Origin: Syntrophomonas sp. UBA5314
GTDB taxonomy: Bacteria; Bacillota; Syntrophomonadia; Syntrophomonadales; Syntrophomonadaceae
Direction of reading: 5' to 3'
Length of the DNA: 42,115 nucleotides
Assembly (NCBI GenBank): GCA_002410325.1
Contig: DHRK01000007.1
Location: forward strand, 259,653 to 301,767
This document shows positions 40,135-42,115 of the stretch, piece by piece. Numbering within the stretch: the stretch's first letter is position 1; every line of letters begins with the position of its first letter. The position numbers were made by a program, and so were the translations under genes. The notes beneath the pieces were generated by a model that did no database searches, was not told the DNA's origin, and saw nothing but the letters and a program-made list of their open reading frames with translations.

Positions 40135-40494
40135 CTATCCTTTGGGATTAAATATAACCGCCATTACGTAGCCGAATACTACAGCTGCCACGATACCGCC
40201 GGCGGCAGCTTCCACCCCGCCGCTAAAAACCCCCAGAATTCCCTTCTGTTCCACAGCTTTCAGGGTGCCCTGGGTCAGGAGGTGGCCAAACCCGGACAAG
40301 GGGATGGTCGCCCCGGCCCCGCCAATTTGGACCAGCGGCTGATAGAGCCCCAGCCCGCTTAAAATTGCCCCTCCGGTTATATAACCGATCAAAATGTGTC
40401 CAGGAGTTATACCCGGTTTGGTCAAATCCATGATCAATTGACCAATCAGGCACAGGGCTCCGCCCACCAGGAACGCCATGTATAGAGGAACCAT
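40135..40494 (-). CDS. spoVAE: Stage V sporulation protein AE (SpoVAEb-type)
   Basis: A 119-residue membrane protein of the SpoVA channel, which carries dipicolinic acid into the forespore and out on germination. About four hydrophobic segments: FLVGGALCLIGQLIMDLT, ILIGYITGGAILSGLGLY, a Gly-rich loop GGAGATIPLSGFGHLL, and GGIVAAVVFGYVMAVIF. The size fits SpoVAEb. The start is ATG 40,494 with GGGGGCGG upstream; a GTG six bases earlier overlaps that site. It follows spoVAD by 34 bases in the conserved order C-D-E, and resembles SpoVAC in sequence. Confidence 0.93.
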   Translation of the reverse strand: MVPLYMAFLVGGALCLIGQLIMDLTKPGITPGHILIGYITGGAILSGLGLYQPLVQIGGAGATIPLSGFGHLLTQGTLKAVEQKGILGVFSGGVEAAAGGIVAAVVFGYVMAVIFNPKG

Positions 40495-40528
40495 TGTCAC
40501 CGCCCCCTTATTAAAGTCGTATCATAGA

Positions 40529-41542
40529 CTACTGATTTTCTATAGCCACCGCATGAGCGATGGCAGGAATAGTCTCACCCTGATGCTGGGTGGTCGGGCT
40601 CATAAGTGCTCCAGTAGCCACCAGGAGAAGCCGGTTCAATTTGCCTTCCACCATCTTTTTCAGCAGGGGGCCGCACAGCATGCAGGCCGAACACCCGCAT
40701 CCGCTCCCGCCTGAATCAACTCCCTGGCTGTCGTCATAGAGCAAAACGCCGCAGTCGCTGTAGTTGGGTTGGGGTACGATCCCTTCTTTGACAAAAAGCT
40801 GCTGGGCTACGGCCATCCCCACTTTACCCAGGTCGCCGGTGACTATCAGATCATAATAATCGACGGGACGCTTAAGGTCCTGAAAATGAGTTTTGATGGT
40901 ATCTACAGCGGCCGGCGCCATGGCGCTGCCCATATCCGCCGAGTCGCTTTGGCCCAGGTCAATGACCCGGCCCAGAGTAGCACAGGTAATCCGGGGACCG
41001 CTGCCCAACCGGTCCAAAATGACCGCGCCGGCAGCCGTGGCCGTCCATTGAGAACTGGGCGTTCTCTGTATACCCTGTTCGGTGGGAAAACGAAACTGGC
41101 GTTCCGCGGTATGGTGATGACTGCAGGCCGAAGCGCTGACCCGGTTAAAAAATCCCCCATCGACCAGCATGGCTCCAAGCGCCAGTGATTCCGCCATGGT
41201 CGAACAGGCCCCGTACAGCCCTAACAGAGGAACCCCTATCTCCCGGGCGGCAAAACTGGTAGCTACGATCTGGTTCAGCAAATCACCGGCCAGCATCATT
41301 TCAATATCCCGGCTCTGGTAATTTCCTTTGCTGATGGCCAGTTTGACCGTTTCCCGCAGCATTTTGCTTTCCGCTTTTTCCCAGGTCTTCTCACCGATTG
41401 AATAATCATCAAAAATCCAATCGAAATCCTTTGCCCAGGGCCCCTGTCCCTCCTTGGGCCCCACTACCGCCGCCCACGAAGCGAGCACCGGCGGATCTTC
41501 GAAAGCTACGCTCTGCATTCCCCTCTTTTTGGCCGCCTCCAC
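40529..41542 (-). CDS. spoVAD: Stage V sporulation protein AD
   Basis: A 337-residue thiolase-fold protein that binds dipicolinic acid for the SpoVA channel. Landmarks: FEDPPVLASWAAVVGPKEGQGP, FDDYSIGEKTWEKAESKML, LLGLYGACSTMAESLALGAM, SACSHHHTAERQFRFPTEQG, DLIVTGDLGKVG and DSGGSGCGCSACMLCGPLLKKM. The length fits the family. GTG start with AAGGGGG at a good distance. It lies 12 bases after spoVAC. Normally transcribed in the forespore by sigma G, but I cannot see that promoter here with confidence. Confidence 0.97.
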   Translation of the reverse strand: MEAAKKRGMQSVAFEDPPVLASWAAVVGPKEGQGPWAKDFDWIFDDYSIGEKTWEKAESKMLRETVKLAISKGNYQSRDIEMMLAGDLLNQIVATSFAAREIGVPLLGLYGACSTMAESLALGAMLVDGGFFNRVSASACSHHHTAERQFRFPTEQGIQRTPSSQWTATAAGAVILDRLGSGPRITCATLGRVIDLGQSDSADMGSAMAPAAVDTIKTHFQDLKRPVDYYDLIVTGDLGKVGMAVAQQLFVKEGIVPQPNYSDCGVLLYDDSQGVDSGGSGCGCSACMLCGPLLKKMVEGKLNRLLLVATGALMSPTTQHQGETIPAIAHAVAIENQ

Positions 41543-41554
41543 CTGTCCACCCCC

Positions 41555-42016
41555 TTAGCCTTTTAGCAGGATTTTTATAAGTCCGATCAAAACGGCGGTA
41601 ACAAAGCCGAACAGCAGGGTAGGCCCAGCGATACTGAATATTCTGGCTCCCACTCCAAAGACATAGCCTTCCCGCTTGAACTCCATGGCCGAAGCAACAA
41701 TGGAGTTGGCGAAACCGGTTATGGGCACAATAGAACCGGCTCCGGCCCGCTGACCGATCTCGTCGTAAACGCCCAAGCCGGTTAAAAATGCTCCCAGGAA
41801 AATCATGATGATGGAGGTAGTGGTTGAAGCATCGGTTTTGCCCATGCCTTGGCTTATGGCATAGTTGGCGATAATTTGCCCTAAAACGCAGATGGCTCCT
41901 CCCACGGTAAACGCCCAGAAGCAGTTTTTTAACACCGCCGGTTTGGGTTTGACGGTTTGAACCAACTGGTCATATTCCTTGACTTCGATCTTATGCAATT
42001 TCTCGGACGCACCCAC
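41555..42016 (-). CDS. spoVAC: Stage V sporulation protein AC
   Basis: A 153-residue membrane protein, the mechanosensitive channel-like subunit of SpoVA. After a polar N-terminus (KLHKIEVKEYDQLVQTVKPKP) come membrane segments in CFWAFTVGGAICVLGQIIANY, IIMIFLGAFLTGLGVYDEIGQRAGAGSIVPITGFANS and FSIAGPTLLFGFVTAVLIGLIK. GTG start with AAGGAGG nine bases upstream. First visible gene of the spoVAC-AD-AE operon. The 99 bases to the window end hold its leader, with AGTACAAGG repeated at 42,045 and 42,095 and no clear sigma-G promoter, so further spoVA or sig genes may lie upstream outside the window. Confidence 0.95.
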   Translation of the reverse strand: MGASEKLHKIEVKEYDQLVQTVKPKPAVLKNCFWAFTVGGAICVLGQIIANYAISQGMGKTDASTTTSIIMIFLGAFLTGLGVYDEIGQRAGAGSIVPITGFANSIVASAMEFKREGYVFGVGARIFSIAGPTLLFGFVTAVLIGLIKILLKG

Positions 42017-42115
42017 TGCACAGCCCTCCTTCGGCCTATCTATTAGTACAAGGTTTCGTATATTGTGTATATAAGTTGGAGCAGATTTTTTCGAAGTACA
42101 AGGCCGCTCCTTGCC

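Noticed and set aside
1..42115. CRISPR arrays, insertion sequences, rRNA genes
   Set aside because: I saw no regularly spaced repeats, no transposase signatures and no rRNA-like stretch.

Overview
The window looks like chromosome from an anaerobic, endospore-forming, Gram-positive bacterium of the clostridial type (Syntrophomonas/Peptococcaceae-like). This rests on gene families: SpoVAC, SpoVAD and SpoVAE, a soluble sporulation-type histidine kinase, a DUF3231 protein, strong AGGAGG ribosome binding sites with frequent TTG and GTG starts, and an ATP-dependent 2-hydroxyacyl-CoA dehydratase activase with two DUF2229-like partners. The species itself cannot be read from the sequence.

Layout. 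Positions 1-15,081 are AT-richer and accessory in character. They hold an XRE/S24-type regulator and a tyrosine integrase (5-1924), a DUF3231 protein, a REC-PAS-kinase protein, an inverted pair of paralogous membrane-protein blocks (4782-8232), a zinc-ribbon gene with a small partner gene, and a GDP-mannose/glycosyltransferase group (9524-14118). The stretch ends with a repeat-containing acidic helical protein. At 15,036-15,081 lies the 3' part of a tRNA-Lys(CTT), with no 5' half but with the tRNA-type 3' end and a terminator; this is the signature of an integrated element's distal attachment site. After a short mixed stretch (unknown protein, GNAT) comes a minus-strand operon of dynamin-like GTPase, enolase and a degenerate PgeF-like protein.

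The most striking feature lies upstream of that operon. Two fluoride (crcB-motif) riboswitches sit back to back, about 170 bases apart, each with its own intrinsic-terminator platform. The minus-strand one leads into GTPase-enolase (enolase is the classic fluoride-inhibited enzyme). The plus-strand one leads into a duplicated Cys/His-rich DUF6062-like protein. Near-identical 15-bp direct repeats lie between them. No recognisable fluoride exporter is in the window.

From 21.8 to 27.9 kb are mostly housekeeping genes: a glucosaminidase, HU with a histone-like tail, an HD-GYP protein, TrmK-Nif3, and a solitary TrpB2-type tryptophan synthase beta. From 27.9 to 36.9 kb is a GC-richer thiamin region with two converging TPP-riboswitch operons. 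The plus-strand one encodes uptake (a thiamine/HMP-binding protein and a ThiXYZ-like ABC transporter interrupted by an MFS gene). The minus-strand one encodes synthesis and salvage (ThiD, ThiM, ThiE, a HAD phosphatase, ThiC). No thiazole-synthesis genes are present. The right end holds the activase/DUF2229 module and spoVAC-spoVAD-spoVAE, which encode dipicolinate-channel proteins.
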